The notes: a model not told the origin generated them from the sequence alone. A DNA stretch of 64,000 bases from Siphonodentalium dalli (GCA_032622095.1 CP136062.1:15031710-15095709); one strand, 5' to 3'. Positions 24,481 through 35,202 are shown, counted from the stretch's first letter. A program made the numbers and translations.

Positions 24481-24573
24481 GCAGAATGAGGTCCCCAGAG
24501 GGTTAATTTGGTGATGCTACACAGCATAGCAGGCTAGCTTCACCAAATTCATCCTCTTGTGACCGCATTCTGC
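24481..24573. mobile_element. Palindromic MITE P, copy 1
   Basis: 93 bp with inverted ends GCAGAATGAGGTCCCC and its diverged complement, and an inner AATTTGGTGATGCTA arm. A related copy lies at 25185-25276. Confidence 0.7.
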
Positions 24574-24640
24574 TTAAGCCTCATATTCTAGGAAGTATCT
24601 AGTCTCAAATTAACTTTGTTTTTAGTTACTTTCCCTTCTG

Positions 24641-25059
24641 TTAACCCTTTACCCAACAAAGCGGCCAAAACCGGCCAAAACCGGCCAAAACCGGCCAAAT
24701 AAAGCTTCAACAGCCTAAATTATCTTGGGTCTGTCTCAATAAAACCATACAAATATGGATATCATTGGAACCGGCTCCTTGACCACATTGTGATAGTTAC
24801 AGTTATGCCCTGTGCCAATGCATTCTCTTATATATGCGAGTCGACCATAGGTCGCCTCGCATATATAAGAGAATGCTTTGGCTAAAAAAAATCTGTTTTA
24901 AACACTTTTTACCATTTTTTCTTACATTTTTTAACAATTTTATAATTTTTAATGTGTTAAGCCAATGCATTCTCTTATATATGCGAGGCGACCTATGGTC
25001 GACTCGCATATATAAGAGAATGCATTGGCACAGGGCCCTTCTGTTGGGTAAAGGGTTAA
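24641..25059. mobile_element. PB element (piggyBac-like MITE), second copy
   Basis: TTAA at both ends with CCCTTTACCCAACA termini. It is nearly the same as the 15081 copy but has four CCGGCCAAAA-type units instead of two. Core palindromes lie at about 24813-24882 and 24960-25028. The few differences between copies suggest recent activity. Confidence 0.82.
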
Positions 25060-25184
25060 GTTTCTATATCCCATAATTTGCAGAAGATAAATTGCATCAT
25101 CGAGGGGACTAATGAGTGAACATCACCAACTTCAGCTGAGGAACTTCAATCTTATCCAAGGTCTACCATATCAGTTGAGGTCTA

Positions 25185-25276
25185 GCAGAATGAGGTTCCC
25201 AGATGGTGAATTTGGTTATGCTAGCCCGCCGTATGGGATAGAGTCACTAAATCACCCTCTGGGGACCTCATTCTGC
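25185..25276. mobile_element. Palindromic MITE P, copy 2
   Basis: GCAGAATGAGGTTCCCAGA on the left and CTCTGGGGACCTCATTCTGC on the right, with the TGAATTTGG arm as in copy 1. It lies 126 bp beyond the PB element. Confidence 0.7.
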
Positions 25277-26052
25277 TAATGACAAACACACCTATTCAAG
25301 GCTTGGGGCTATACCTCTTCAAACAGATGGTTCATGTACCAGTTTTATTCGTAACAAGTCACAATGACATGTTTAGTCAAACAATGAAGGAAGTTGGTAA
25401 TCAATATTCCATCTAATTCGTAATAATTACTCGACAAAATAGAAATACATGTAAATAGAAGAAAACATGGCATATATTGCACACCTCTTATAAAAAATCA
25501 TCCACCCTTCATCTTTGGTAATTTGAAATAATATGAAATAATTCGGATACAATAAATAATGCAAATAATAAATACCAGGTAAATCAGGGTAGATGTAAGC
25601 AGATTTATAATAAATACCAGGTAAATCAGGGCAGATTTATTGTCTTATAGGATTTCAGTCATTTCAATTATCTTATTATGCCCTATGTGATACGCCCTAT
25701 GTGATAAGCCGCCGTAGTTGTAATAATTTGAAGGTTTGGTTGTTTTAACGGAATTCTGAGGTGAAACCAATATATTATATGTTATAAGTTATATATATGC
25801 CTAATAATATGATATTGATGGCGTTACCATTTCTGACTATGGTTTTCTTGTTATACATCTGTTGCGTCTATGGCCCGTACGATATCTAGATGTGCATGCC
25901 TGGCGTTGATATTCGATGACATTTCTAATTTCGACCTCCGTTATATGATTAGTATGAGAACATAACCATCTTTACATCCAGACATTCTAATTGTGCGTCT
26001 CCTGGTATATTTGGCACCATGATAATCCCGAGCCCAATCTAGATGTTGGTCT
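25277..26052. other. No gene; a short direct duplication
   Basis: AATAAATACCAGGTAAATCA occurs twice about 43-45 bp apart near 25568 and 25611. The rest is AT-rich and holds nothing recognised. Confidence 0.55.
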
Positions 26053-26513
26053 TTAACCCTTTCATGACTGGAGCTTCCTGAATTTTTGCGAAAACCCTGT
26101 GCCAATGCATCCTCTGATATATGCGAGTCAACCATAAGAGAAAGAATTGGCCTAACAATTTTTATATTATTTTTATAATGTAAGAACAAAATTAAAAAAA
26201 AAAATTATTTGTTAAAGAATGAAAGAAAAAATTTATAAGAAATGTAAGAAAACAATGGTAAAAAATCATAAACTTGTTATAAGAATGTAAGAAAAGATGA
26301 TAAAAATTGAAAAAAATGTTAAAGGATATAAGAAAAAAATTATAAAAATTGCTTTTGAATGTAAAAGAAAATGACAAAAATTATTTAAGAATGTAAGAAA
26401 ATTGATAAAAAAAAAAAGATAAAATATTGTTAGGCCAATGCATTCTCTTATATATGCGAGGCGACAGGGTCTTTAATGTTGCGCCAGCGCAGCTCCCATC
26501 ATAAAAGGGTTAA
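26053..26513. mobile_element. PB element, diverged type
   Basis: TTAA at 26053-26056 and 26510-26513. Ends are CCCTTTCATGACTGGAGC on the left and CATCATAAAAGGG on the right. It holds one degenerate core palindrome (from 26098) and half of another (26433-26466), with a long A-rich spacer of GAATGTAAGAAAA-like units. Confidence 0.75.
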
Positions 26514-26631
26514 ACCTGTATTACCAGCCCTATTATGTTTGAGAAGACCAAATGAAATCCACACCTCATGATCACGGTAAGTCAAAGGGACATAACTCTA
26601 TTTACTTGTGTATATACCGAAATTCAAGACA

Positions 26632-26806
26632 GAATCAGTCCCTTCGTTACACTGGTCTGAACACTGCCATCGCATTACAGAATGTGAAGAAACCTTACAG
26701 TTTTTGTTATTTTTTATTTTAAGACTTTTGTCGGTTATATGAATTGATTGTATCACACAAACGTGATGGCAGTGGTCAGACCAGCGCAGCGAGGGGACTG
26801 GATACT
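26632..26806. mobile_element. Short palindromic relative of the long-TIR element
   Basis: AGTCCCTTCGTTACACTGGT on the left and its diverged complement (GACCAGCGCAGCGAGGGGACT) on the right, with CTGCCATC and GATGGCAG inside. The same ends occur in the element at 35581-37215. Confidence 0.7.
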
Positions 26807-27431
26807 GCTTTGCAGTTTAATTCAAAACATGGTAGTTTATAATATTTTGAGTTGTCGCGCTTGCTTTGACTTTAAAATTTTCAGTACGGACTATAATATC
26901 TAAACTAGTGTCGACTGCGCGTGATGTCTGCCGATCACGTGTCCATCGGCGGCATAATATATAAATATAATAACATAATTGCGAAGGGAGAAGTTCTAAG
27001 ATTTTAGCATTGAAAAAATGATTATTCAGTAAAGGAACGTATCCCATTCAAACACTCTGAATCTGCTCGTGTCAACTTTTCAACTTCAGGTTTCGATCTT
27101 TAACATAAATGTCTTTGGTCATCCGCAGATTAACATAGGAAAGACTGCTCCTCAAAAAGCGTAAACAGTTCAGTTGGTGGAAAATCCCTCATGTGTATGA
27201 GGAGCACCCCAATATGTTGTATTACATTAAAAAAACTAAGTAGTGAATAGTGTGAGTCAATTAAAAAGTCAAAACAATGAATATTTGATAACCATGATAG
27301 TATTTGATAAAAGTAGTTCCATGCGCAACATGTATTTAGTGTTTACGGTCAAGGTCACGCGTTTGATTGAGAAGCAGTCTTTCTTGGAACATAACACAAG
27401 TCGCTTAGTGATAGCGTTGATGCGATCCTTA
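26807..27431. other. 3' flank of the CYP26-like gene
   Basis: The 3' UTR of the P450 should lie here. No AATAAA/ATTAAA on the minus strand was seen close to the stop. No other gene was recognised. Confidence 0.5.
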
Positions 27432-27764
27432 CTATGATGTACTCTCCAGTTTAGAGAATTGTGTTGGAAGACCATCAGTCGGGTGTGGTACAGGTAAATA
27501 TTTTATCTCCGGATTCTTGTTGATCAGACTCCACTCACACTTAGTAACCAGTTCTATTGTCAGTAGTTTAAGCACCATTTTTGCAAACTGTTGCCCCACA
27601 CACATCCTTGCACCGCCTCCGAATGGAAGAAAGTTGTATTTCTCCGGTCGACTTCCGTACCATCTATCGGGATCGAATGTATCTGAATTCTCGAATGCTG
27701 GTGATGTGTGCTGTGTTTCCCGGATGCTGTATACAATCGACCAGCCTTTAGGAATCTGGTAACC
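27432..27764 (-). CDS. CYP26: CYP26-like exon 4 (haem-binding exon)
   Basis: 333 nt including a TAG stop at 27434-27432, acceptor TTTCAG. It begins GYQIPKGWSIVYSI, then has FDPDRW and the haem-ligand loop FGGGARMCVG (Cys codon at 27602-27600), and ends with a short hydrophilic tail. The first residues continue directly from exon 3 as in other CYP26 proteins. Confidence 0.93.
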   Translation of the reverse strand, partial: GYQIPKGWSIVYSIRETQHTSPAFENSDTFDPDRWYGSRPEKYNFLPFGGGARMCVGQQFAKMVLKLLTIELVTKCEWSLINKNPEIKYLPVPHPTDGLPTQFSKLESTS

Positions 27765-30700
27765 CTGAAATCACACATATAAAGCAATTTAAAAGTCTGA
27801 TTTACGAACCCATCCCACAAGATTTTTCTCAATATTGCAAACAAAAATAATACTTTTTATTTGACTGGTTTGTGTTTATTAAAATATGAAGCATGCGCGG
27901 TCACAGTGATTAAGAAAATATTTGACGGTAGACCCTATTTTTGGGGGCTTTCACCTTCATATATATAATCTTTGTTTGTTCCATCTCGGAACAGGAGTTC
28001 TTTTTTGGTGGCATAACATTTTAAAGGTACTCAATCAGAATTAACGCTCGCAAACAATTATTTCCTTGGCTTTGAGGGTAAACAATATTTTATTCGAGTC
28101 GAGGAACCCACCCATCACAGCTCAGAGTAATCAGATATCGATGATTGAAATCTATTATTTTAATTTAGGTGGCCCAATAGACAGTCAACGAGAAGAATTT
28201 CATTGACCAAATTGCGTGTAAAGATGGATAACTCTAAAATCAAGTGGCTTTTTGTGTCAAATATTTGACAAACCGGCAAAATTTCGTTGAACAAAATGTT
28301 GATAAATAACAGGTTTTGTGCAATTTTATACTATAGTTGATTGTGCTTTTCATTATTTTTGGGCAATTAATAGATTCTTATAACTGAAGCGGCATTTCAC
28401 AAAATGTTGTTGTTGTTGGAATGTGATGATATGGGGACCCTCTGATCGGATTGAGTACCTTTAAGGTTGGACTCGGATGCAGTTTTCTAATCTTACAGGA
28501 GTAGATATTTCTCTTGAATAAGAGAATAGACAAATATGTTATAATTTCATTCATGTTTTCACTGATTTTTCCGAATATTATGAGATTTAGAAATTGAGAT
28601 TTAATCTATCCTTAGCAATTCTCTAAAATTGCAATAAAATAGATTTTGTTACAGAACATTCATAAAATAAATGTAGATATGTTTCTTTTCATGTGAGACA
28701 AAAAGTGCACTCCACCAACATCAAGCTAAATCAACAGGGCCCATCAATACTACGGGGCCTCATGAGGGGGCTATATAAATTCAAATACTTACACCAACGT
28801 CAAATGTCTCGAGTGCTTTTCTGAATCCCCCTCCGATGGGTGGTAACATGCGTAACACTTCGTTGATAACATTAGATAGGTACGTGAGCTTCTGTATGTC
28901 AATGAATGTCAATCGCTGTTCATCGTCACATATTAACCCGTGATCTGCCAGCTCATCTCGAAGTTTATCGACGACGTGTGGATGCTGCCCGAGAAGCATG
29001 ACCATCGACGTAGCGGCGCTAGCTGTCGTTTCATTCCCCGCGAACATGAACTCCACTCCCATTTCTAGCGCTTCTCGTTTTGATTGTTGTTTGTTGACTG
29101 TAGAGAATATGTCATTGAACTCACTGGAGTGGTCGCATTTCTCCTTCTCTTTCATGCACTCGTCAATCATACTCATCAGTTTCTCCTTGGCGTCTATACC
29201 CTGTGGAAGCAATATAAAAAGTTGTTATTTAATATTTTAGGCAAAATTTTACGAAACATAATTGGCTTTGTATTTAGTGATTGAACTAATATCTGTCTGT
29301 AATTTAATATTTCCAACCTGCTGCAGATATTGGTGTATATAGTGGGGAGTTTGTAAAAAAATTTAATCCCCACGTTAAAGGTACTCAATCCGATCAGACC
29401 CTCATAAATTACTATTTCTTTGGCTTCGGGGGGGTAAAAAATATTTGATTCGAGTCGAGGAACCTACCCATCAACGCTCAGAGTGATCAGATATAATTTT
29501 TTGAAGTTGGGTGCTTAATCGGATTAAGTACCTTTAAGAGCTATATATAATTATATGAACAATGCTTGTCTGGATATTAACTTCTGTGCTAATTGATCAG
29601 GCATTCGACAGTAGGTTCCCAACGATTGACATAATTAACTTAGTTTTACAATTTACAAACGCGCCATAGTTTTAGGAAAACCATGTCATGTCAAGTCGGA
29701 GTATTTTGTGTCGCTCCGCTCGCGAATGCATTGTAGAGTTATGTCTCTTTGTGTTTACCGCGAAAGTTTGCCGTGTACTATTTTGATACTTTTATCATAC
29801 ATTATTTTTCTCGCGAAAAAACAATGTCCGCTCAAACTAATGCTGATTTTTTTTTAAGCCATATTTTGCTATTTACCTTAGATAGTCCGAGTCCTGGCAT
29901 TTTGTATGGCAACGAAAACAAGTTGTTTACATAATTCTTTAGATGTGCGCTGAAATCATCTATTTCATTTTCAGACATCGGCATTCCAGTCAGAATATGA
30001 AAGGACACGGCAAGCGCTAAGCGCTTCATCTCTGGATAGACTAGTGTCCTGTCATTTTGCTGCCAACTTTGAACAAATCTGCAGACGACAGATTTGACGA
30101 ACGGGAGGTAACTGCTGAGAGCGTCATGGCTGAACGCCTTGGTGAGGATTCTGCGGCGGGATTTATGCTGGTCGTCTGCTGACTGCGACAAGGTTCCTTC
30201 TCCCATTATGATCCTCGTGCTTGTCGGCCACTGTGACGTCACGTAGGTGTGTTCCGTTTTCAGAATTTTTCGGACATTTTCAGGGCCAATGACACGAACT
30301 GTCGGTTTACCGAATAGGTGGGTCCAGTAAACGTGACCGAATTTCTGCCGCCTTGTTGAGAAGAAGTCATTACCCTACAATTTCAAAGAGATAACGTTAT
30401 AAAATACAGTCAGGTTGTTTATGTTTGAACTTGCGTCATTAGAATGCCGCTGATCGGTTAAAATTGCTCTCATATAGAGTCTAGTAAAACCGGATATTGT
30501 TGGTACTATAATCAATTTAATCGTCCGAACTCCAGTCCCAATTGTGACCCAAAAGATGGACGTTTGAGAGTCTAAAACATGAAATATGCAACAAGAGACC
30601 ATAAAGAAATAAAAACAATTTTACACGTATTTTTAAAAGTAATTATTATTCAGCGATTTCCAATAGTCGGCAAGTACGCAGACGTTATATCGATTTAAGT

Positions 30701-31100
30701 TAACCCTTTGTATACGAAAGCATTGATGAGTAGTTATCCCATTGGAAATGTTCAGATAATAAGTTCAACAAATGTTGTTGATTTTATTGTCTAAACATTT
30801 CCCTCAATAAATAGGACTCCTTCTGTACTTGTATGTATCTGTCGCTTGCTTATATTACCTGTACATCCCTGAAAATAAATAATAGACCCTTCCGATGTAC
30901 ACTTTTAACTTATACTGGGATAATCCATTAAGTATAGATAGGGTTAAAGTGTAGTCGCTTGAACTCACCCCAAATATTAGATGGAACGTTTCTCCTATGA
31001 ACGGCAGACCAGCGCCACCTGGTGGTAGAGGAAACTTGCTGTTGGAATCTTTACTGAGCTCGACGTATGTTGCCCATAACTTCATTATTATGTAAATCAT
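27432..31100 (-). CDS. CYP26: CYP26-like cytochrome P450 (retinoic acid hydroxylase family), four exons
   Basis: Spliced gene: exons at 31100-30969, 30374-29877, 29200-28793 and 27764-27432, all joined in phase 0 by GT-AG introns, giving 456 residues with no internal stop. Known CYP26 enzymes are ER-bound haem monooxygenases that oxidise all-trans retinoic acid to inactive 4-hydroxy forms. Visible motifs: a hydrophobic N-terminus ending in the PLPPG hinge (residues 24-28), GETFH after it, a CYP26-style HKSRRR C-helix near 114, the I-helix oxygen-binding motif AGNETT at 264-269, the K-helix ExxR (E324, R327), the FDPDRW segment, and the haem loop FGGGARMCVG with its Cys ligand at 401. Family members are usually about 490-520 residues. 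The deficit is at the N-terminus, so the ATG chosen (31100) may be internal and an upstream exon may exist. Assignment to the CYP26 family rests on matching blocks along the whole length; substrate is inferred. No polyadenylation signal was seen close downstream. Confidence 0.9.
27765..28792 (-). other. CYP26-like intron 3
   Basis: 1,028-bp GT-AG intron. About 444 bp of it is a full-length K1 MITE (28021-28464). The remainder is AT-rich with no other recognisable feature. Confidence 0.85.
28021..28464 (+). mobile_element. K1 MITE, full length, inside CYP26-like intron 3
   Basis: TTAA at both ends, with AGGTACTCAATCAGAATT on the left and GATCGGATTGAGTACCT on the right. All family landmarks are present in order. 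It is antisense to the gene. Confidence 0.85.
28793..29200 (-). CDS. CYP26: CYP26-like exon 3
   Basis: 408 nt, 136 codons, acceptor TTCCACAG and donor GGT/GTAAGT. It carries a variable, charged G-H segment, then the I-helix FMFAGNETTASAATS and the K-helix NEVLRML with the invariant ExxR pair, followed by GGFRKALETFDVG, a segment well conserved in CYP26. The frame is intact. Confidence 0.93.
29201..29876 (-). other. CYP26-like intron 2
   Basis: 676-bp GT-AG intron holding an internally deleted K1 copy (29375-29537). No exon-like open frame was recognised inside it. Confidence 0.85.
29375..29537 (+). mobile_element. K1 MITE, deleted copy, inside CYP26-like intron 2
   Basis: TTAA at both ends. 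The left ~120 bp of K1 is joined to the extreme right end, so the central ~290 bp is missing. Confidence 0.82.
29877..30374 (-). CDS. CYP26: CYP26-like exon 2
   Basis: 498 nt, 166 codons, phase 0 at both ends, with acceptor TTGTAG and donor AAG/GTAAAT. It covers the B to F helices: the block THLFGKPTVRVIG, the B-C region, HKSRRR in the C-helix, and LVYPEMKRL followed by NLFSLPYKMPG, which are all recognisable CYP26 landmarks. The order and spacing match the family without gaps. Confidence 0.92.
30375..30968 (-). other. CYP26-like intron 1
   Basis: 594-bp intron with donor GTGAGT and acceptor TTGTAG. No transposon or coding segment was recognised in it. Confidence 0.8.
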
Positions 31101-31167
31101 CGATATTTGGACAATTATTGAAAGCACAGCAACTGTGAACCATTCTGTCTCTCGGGTGCTGCTTTTC
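30969..31167 (-). CDS. CYP26: CYP26-like exon 1 (or exon 2 if an upstream exon exists)
   Basis: Encodes the membrane anchor and the proline-rich hinge, ending IFG before the donor GTGAGT at 30968. The reading frame stays open upstream of the ATG at 31100, through a GTG at 31127, up to a TTTCAG acceptor-like site at 31168-31173. Beyond that an in-frame TAA closes it with no ATG. Therefore either translation starts at the ATG at 31100 (giving a short anchor, MIYIIMKLW) or 31167 is a 3' splice site and the true start lies in an unseen upstream exon. Other CYP26 proteins have roughly 10-20 more residues before this point, which favours the second option. Confidence 0.8.
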
Positions 31168-31190
31168 CTGAAACTATAAACAAGATCGTC

Positions 31191-31706
31191 TTAAAGATAC
31201 GGGCGGCGTTGGCGGTGGGTTAAAGATACGGGAGGTGTTGGCGGTGGGTATATGTTGTTAAAATATTCACCTCAGTCAAAACACGCCATAAACAGAAGGA
31301 TTAGTATATAGACAGTATGTTATTGTCAATTTTTCCCCTTTGGTATGTAAACAAACGCAAAAAACGTTACGTTTCCTGGCTTTTGTTTAGATGCGGATAT
31401 GGTAAACATAATGAGCGTTATTTGTTACTGTTTTCCTGATATGGAAATAATAAAGAGCCTTTATATCTGTTTTGTGTGATTAACCAATAGAATTGCGCTG
31501 TGTTATGTAAACAGAAGCACAACTTCTGTAACACGAGCAGTCTCTTGTTTACGTCCACCACCGTACGTCTTTACGACAATATACTATTTACGCGCTGATT
31601 ATGTTTGGCATATGAGCGGAACTATATATATTTTGGTGTTCCTTCTGTTGGTGGCGATTTGAACAAATTTAAATATTTCTGCAAAGAACGCCGCCCGTGC
31701 CTTTAA
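31191..31706 (+). mobile_element. K3 MITE just upstream of the first P450 exon
   Basis: TTAA at 31191-31194 and 31703-31706. Ends are AGATACGGGCGGCG on the left and GCCGCCCGTGCCT on the right. The left terminus is duplicated in tandem (second TTAAAGATACGGG at 31220). The interior contains TTTCCTGATATGGAAATAAT. Its left edge is only 24 bp from the acceptor-like site of P450 exon 1. Confidence 0.8.
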
Positions 31707-31740
31707 TAAAATTCATAGTGTAATCCCTATTCACATTTCT

Positions 31741-31850
31741 GTTTTTGTTTTGCATGGCTGGGGACCTGTGTTTCCGGTTTTTGTTCTGCATGGGGACCTA
31801 TATGTTTCTGATTTTTGTTCTCCATGGGGACCTGTCTTTCCGGGAAACCT
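31741..31850 (+). repeat. Short tandem repeat, about three units
   Basis: GCATGGGGACCT and GTTTTTGTTCTGCATGGGGA recur every ~40-45 bp with variation. Confidence 0.65.
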
Positions 31851-31854
31851 TACC

Positions 31855-32255
31855 AGTGCCAGGAACCTACGTCATCAATCAAGTCTCTAACCCAAAGCGG
31901 TTTTTATTTTTATTTTGTCTATAAAACATATAAACTAGTACATGAGCAGTGTAAATTCACAATGCAATGATGCACACCCAAAATCAGTAATCGTTACAAT
32001 ACAAACTCATATTATAACATTTACAAGGAAAATATGTATCGACTGTGTCAAGATTTCGAACAAAAACACCTCAACCATTTAATAGATGTTTGTAAAGTAC
32101 ATATAACCCCTTTCACTGGAAAGTACAATAACTCTAATCAAAAATGATATATCTAGCTCAGCCACTGCATGTGTTCCAGACACACGTAGCAGTCCGAAAG
32201 TCTGAAGCGGTGGTTTAGAGATTACATTAGTGACGTAGGTTCCTGGCCTTGATTT
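31855..32255. mobile_element. Inverted-repeat element
   Basis: GCCAGGAACCTACGTCA on the left has its complement TGACGTAGGTTCCTGGC on the right, with TCTCTAAACC-like arms further in. It is about 400 bp with no coding capacity. Confidence 0.55.
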
Positions 32256-32404
32256 CCGAGATCGGTGATTCTCAGTGACGTTCACGGGCACCGGAAACAA
32301 CAAAGGATAGGAGACACAACTTGTAGAAAAGGGAAAAGTCAGATGTATTGGCATAAATGGTGAATCGTCGACCCATTACATCGTATCACTGCTTCCTAAT
32401 TGCA
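32256..32404. other. No recognised feature
   Basis: Short spacer between two inverted-repeat elements. Confidence 0.4.
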
Positions 32405-32800
32405 CTCTTAGAACAAATGTGTATAAAAATTCTACACAACATGTATTACATTTTATCTCAAACAAAATTGTGTTCCTCAACGTTGAATGTGAGTGAATAT
32501 GTGAATGTATCATAGTTATAAGATGATATATATATATATCTTTATTGCCTCCTCTCAGGAGAGAGTATGTGTTATATAATACACTGTTCAATGGGTAAGT
32601 ACATCAATATTTTATGAGGTCTGTGTCTCAAATAGAACACAGCTCATCTACGAACTATAAAATACTCACATATTTACTCATATTCAATGTTGAGAAAATA
32701 CCACCGACATATATATGCCATGTGTCATTTCTATACAATTTTGTTTAAGATAAAATGTAACACATATTGTGTAGAATTAATACACATTTGTTCGGAGAGT
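32405..32800. mobile_element. Inverted-repeat MITE with ~60-bp arms
   Basis: Left arm AACAAATGTGTATAAA plus TTACATTTTATCTCAAACAA, right arm its near complement at 32736-32796. A half copy of the same family is at about 43365-43500. A CTTTATTGCCTCC retroposon-like tail lies in the loop. Confidence 0.7.
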
Positions 32801-34370
32801 TCAGTCTTAATTTTGAGATTCAAATGACCCATCTACGTTCGTTTAACGTGTCCACGTGTTCTCATTTGTATTTCAACAGATGAATTGAAGGTGTACATTT
32901 CGGAAAACGGCCTGCCAACCTGACTAAATTAATATGAGATTAATTTTCCTGACACCTGTTTGATTTTCAAATGATTTGAATAGGTCCTCGACTGACCCGT
33001 GTGTGTCTGGTGGATACTCTGCAGAATCTGTCGCTTTAAGAGGCTGAGCAACAGGTGATTTAAGGGCGCGAAATCGAACCGCCAAAATTTACTAAATTAA
33101 TACAGGATTGGGATTAATTTTTGTAACATCTGTTCGAAGTTTGAATGACCGGGAATAACTTCTGGACTGACCTGTCATCCTATTGTTCATCCCCTTGTCT
33201 TATTTGTTAAGATATCGTCTGCTTTGTTATAATATCGTCTGCTCAGGGTGATTTCCGATAGACGAGTGAGAGGAGGCTGAGATGACCCAACATGAACCCC
33301 ACAAGAGAGGATATCCTCACTATTAGTTGCGTAAGGTGATTGATGTCGAAGCTGTTTCTTCGCGATCTGAGTCAGATTGCCATTTAAACACCCGGTACCG
33401 AAATTATACACGCCCATTTAAATTAATTAAATTGAAGGTCAGTAAAGGTCAGGCGGAGTGGTCAACTGGAATTTTTATTCGGCCGGCCGGTGGACTTGAA
33501 TGACTGCTAGAATATTCGAATCAACAGGTTTCACTTCCCGCCTTCCCCTTATGACGTCATGCAGGCCTGCTTGGGTGTTTCCAGTTCTATTGAAAAGCTA
33601 CGGACCAGGCATGTACGTGTCACAGGCACGCGTAAGATATATCGTATGGCTTTTTGGTTAAAGAACAGTTACTGACGAGGCTTGGGGAGTTGCTAACCTT
33701 CTCCAATGGTACTCATAAATGTCTTATCAGACGATGAGTTTACAATAATAAATTGAATTGAAAAAAAATTGCATTATACCGCCCGGTTTCGTAATATTTC
33801 GTTTAATCCCCTATTTTCACGCGTCATTAAAGGGGGTGAACGTTTTGTGTAACAATCTGCAACCAGAACAATGTCGGTTATATTCACAACCGCTAGTTCA
33901 CTATAACAATAGTCAAGCCATATAATATTTCCCCAGGCTGGTATGCGTTACGCAACGTGTACGGCTTTACGAACGTCATCGAATTTGCACGATGAAAGCT
34001 ACATAACATGCATGAGTGACCTCGGTATCCAATTTGATAAATCCACTTACATAATATGCTCGCGTGTGGTCAGCTTTGGTTTTGTTTCTTACATAATTTG
34101 AATAAAACTTCCCTATCTATAGGGCCACTGATAGAGGGTGTTCATTTTGAGTGTACCATATATACGTGTACAATTTGCACCACCCGCGCCTCCTGCTTGT
34201 GTTGGTAATTGCAATCGCGTACCACAATTTTAAACCGTTGCAAAATTCCTACATATTGTCCACTATCGCTGAAATAGTTAAACTGATGGTCATTTCAATG
34301 TATCTAAAATGCATTGCCAAATATATTTGAATCATAAAATAACCGACTTTTAGTCTAAGGTAAAAAAAAA
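32801..34370. other. No gene; degenerate direct duplication and a nuclear-receptor-type site
   Basis: About 32920-33010 and 33090-33180 share the order CTAAATTAATA, GATTAATTTT, CACCTGTT, GACTGACC, so they are an old duplication. 33436-33451 is a direct repeat of AGGTCA. 33735-33775 has an AATAAATTGAATTGAAA tail typical of a CR1/L2-like 3' end. Confidence 0.5.
33436..33451 (+). promoter_or_regulatory. DR4-type nuclear receptor motif
   Basis: AGGTCA GTAA AGGTCA: two perfect half-sites in direct orientation spaced by four bases, about 2.3 kb upstream of the CYP26-like coding start. Vertebrate CYP26 genes are driven by RAR/RXR through related repeats (usually DR5 or DR2). A role here is only a possibility. 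Confidence 0.35.
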
Positions 34371-34722
34371 AATACCTGTGTTTAGGGTTTCCCTATACCT
34401 ACCCTAGAAAAAGGTGCCTACCCAAAACTTTTTATTGGACTGTAGACACAGACCATTTTTGTTTTTGCTCAGTGGGAAGGGCACCGAAAGGTAACTTACC
34501 CATTTTCAAACCTCTCCTATAAAAAAACATTTAGAAGTTTGTTTAGTCTAGTGCTCTGATTAATTCAAGATTAACAATATTTTGTATTGAACCTTTCAAT
34601 TAATCTGAATTGTGGAGCTATCTAGATTGAATTGTCAATTGGAATTCAGAATAAAAAAATAAAAAATGCCCTACCTACCTACCCTAATTATTTTGGACCA
34701 TGTAACCCTAAACACAGGTATT
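34371..34722. mobile_element. Terminal-inverted-repeat element
   Basis: AATACCTGTGTTTAGGGTT at the left and its complement at the right, with CTACCCTA motifs just inside both ends. 352 bp, no coding capacity. Confidence 0.7.
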
Positions 34723-34749
34723 ATTTTTTGTTGGCCTAATAAGAAATAT

Positions 34750-35202
34750 TTAAAGGTACTCAATCCGATCAGAGGGTTCCCATACCATCAAGATACAACA
34801 ACAACATTACTTTAAAATTCGCTTTAGTTATCAGAATCGATTTATTGCAACAAAATAATGCTAACCACTGTCAACTGTGGTATCAAATCTCCCAAAACTT
34901 GTTATTTATGAACATTTTGTTAAACAAAATATAGCCGCAGTATCATAAAGTATCACGAAATTTGACCGTATTACCACTTGATTTTAGAGTTATCCATCTT
35001 CATCCGCAATTTTGTCCGTTTGACCACGTGTTTCTGGGCCACACATTTTTACACATCTCGAGAAATAACAAACTCCAAAAATCGATATCTGATCACTCAG
35101 AGCTTTGATGGGTGGGTTCCTCGACTCGAATCAAATATTTGTTACCCCCGAAGCCAAAGAAATAGTAATTTAGGAGCGTCTGATCGGATTGAGTACCTTT
35201 AA
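34750..35202 (-). mobile_element. K1 MITE, full length
   Basis: TTAA both ends, AGGTACTCAATCCGATCAGA at the left and its complement at the right. The interior is in reverse orientation to the intronic copies. It is one of the best preserved copies. Confidence 0.87.

Noticed and set aside
31125-31127. GTG as start of the P450
   Set aside because: Non-ATG starts are rare in animal genes; the ATG at 31100 or an upstream exon is more plausible.
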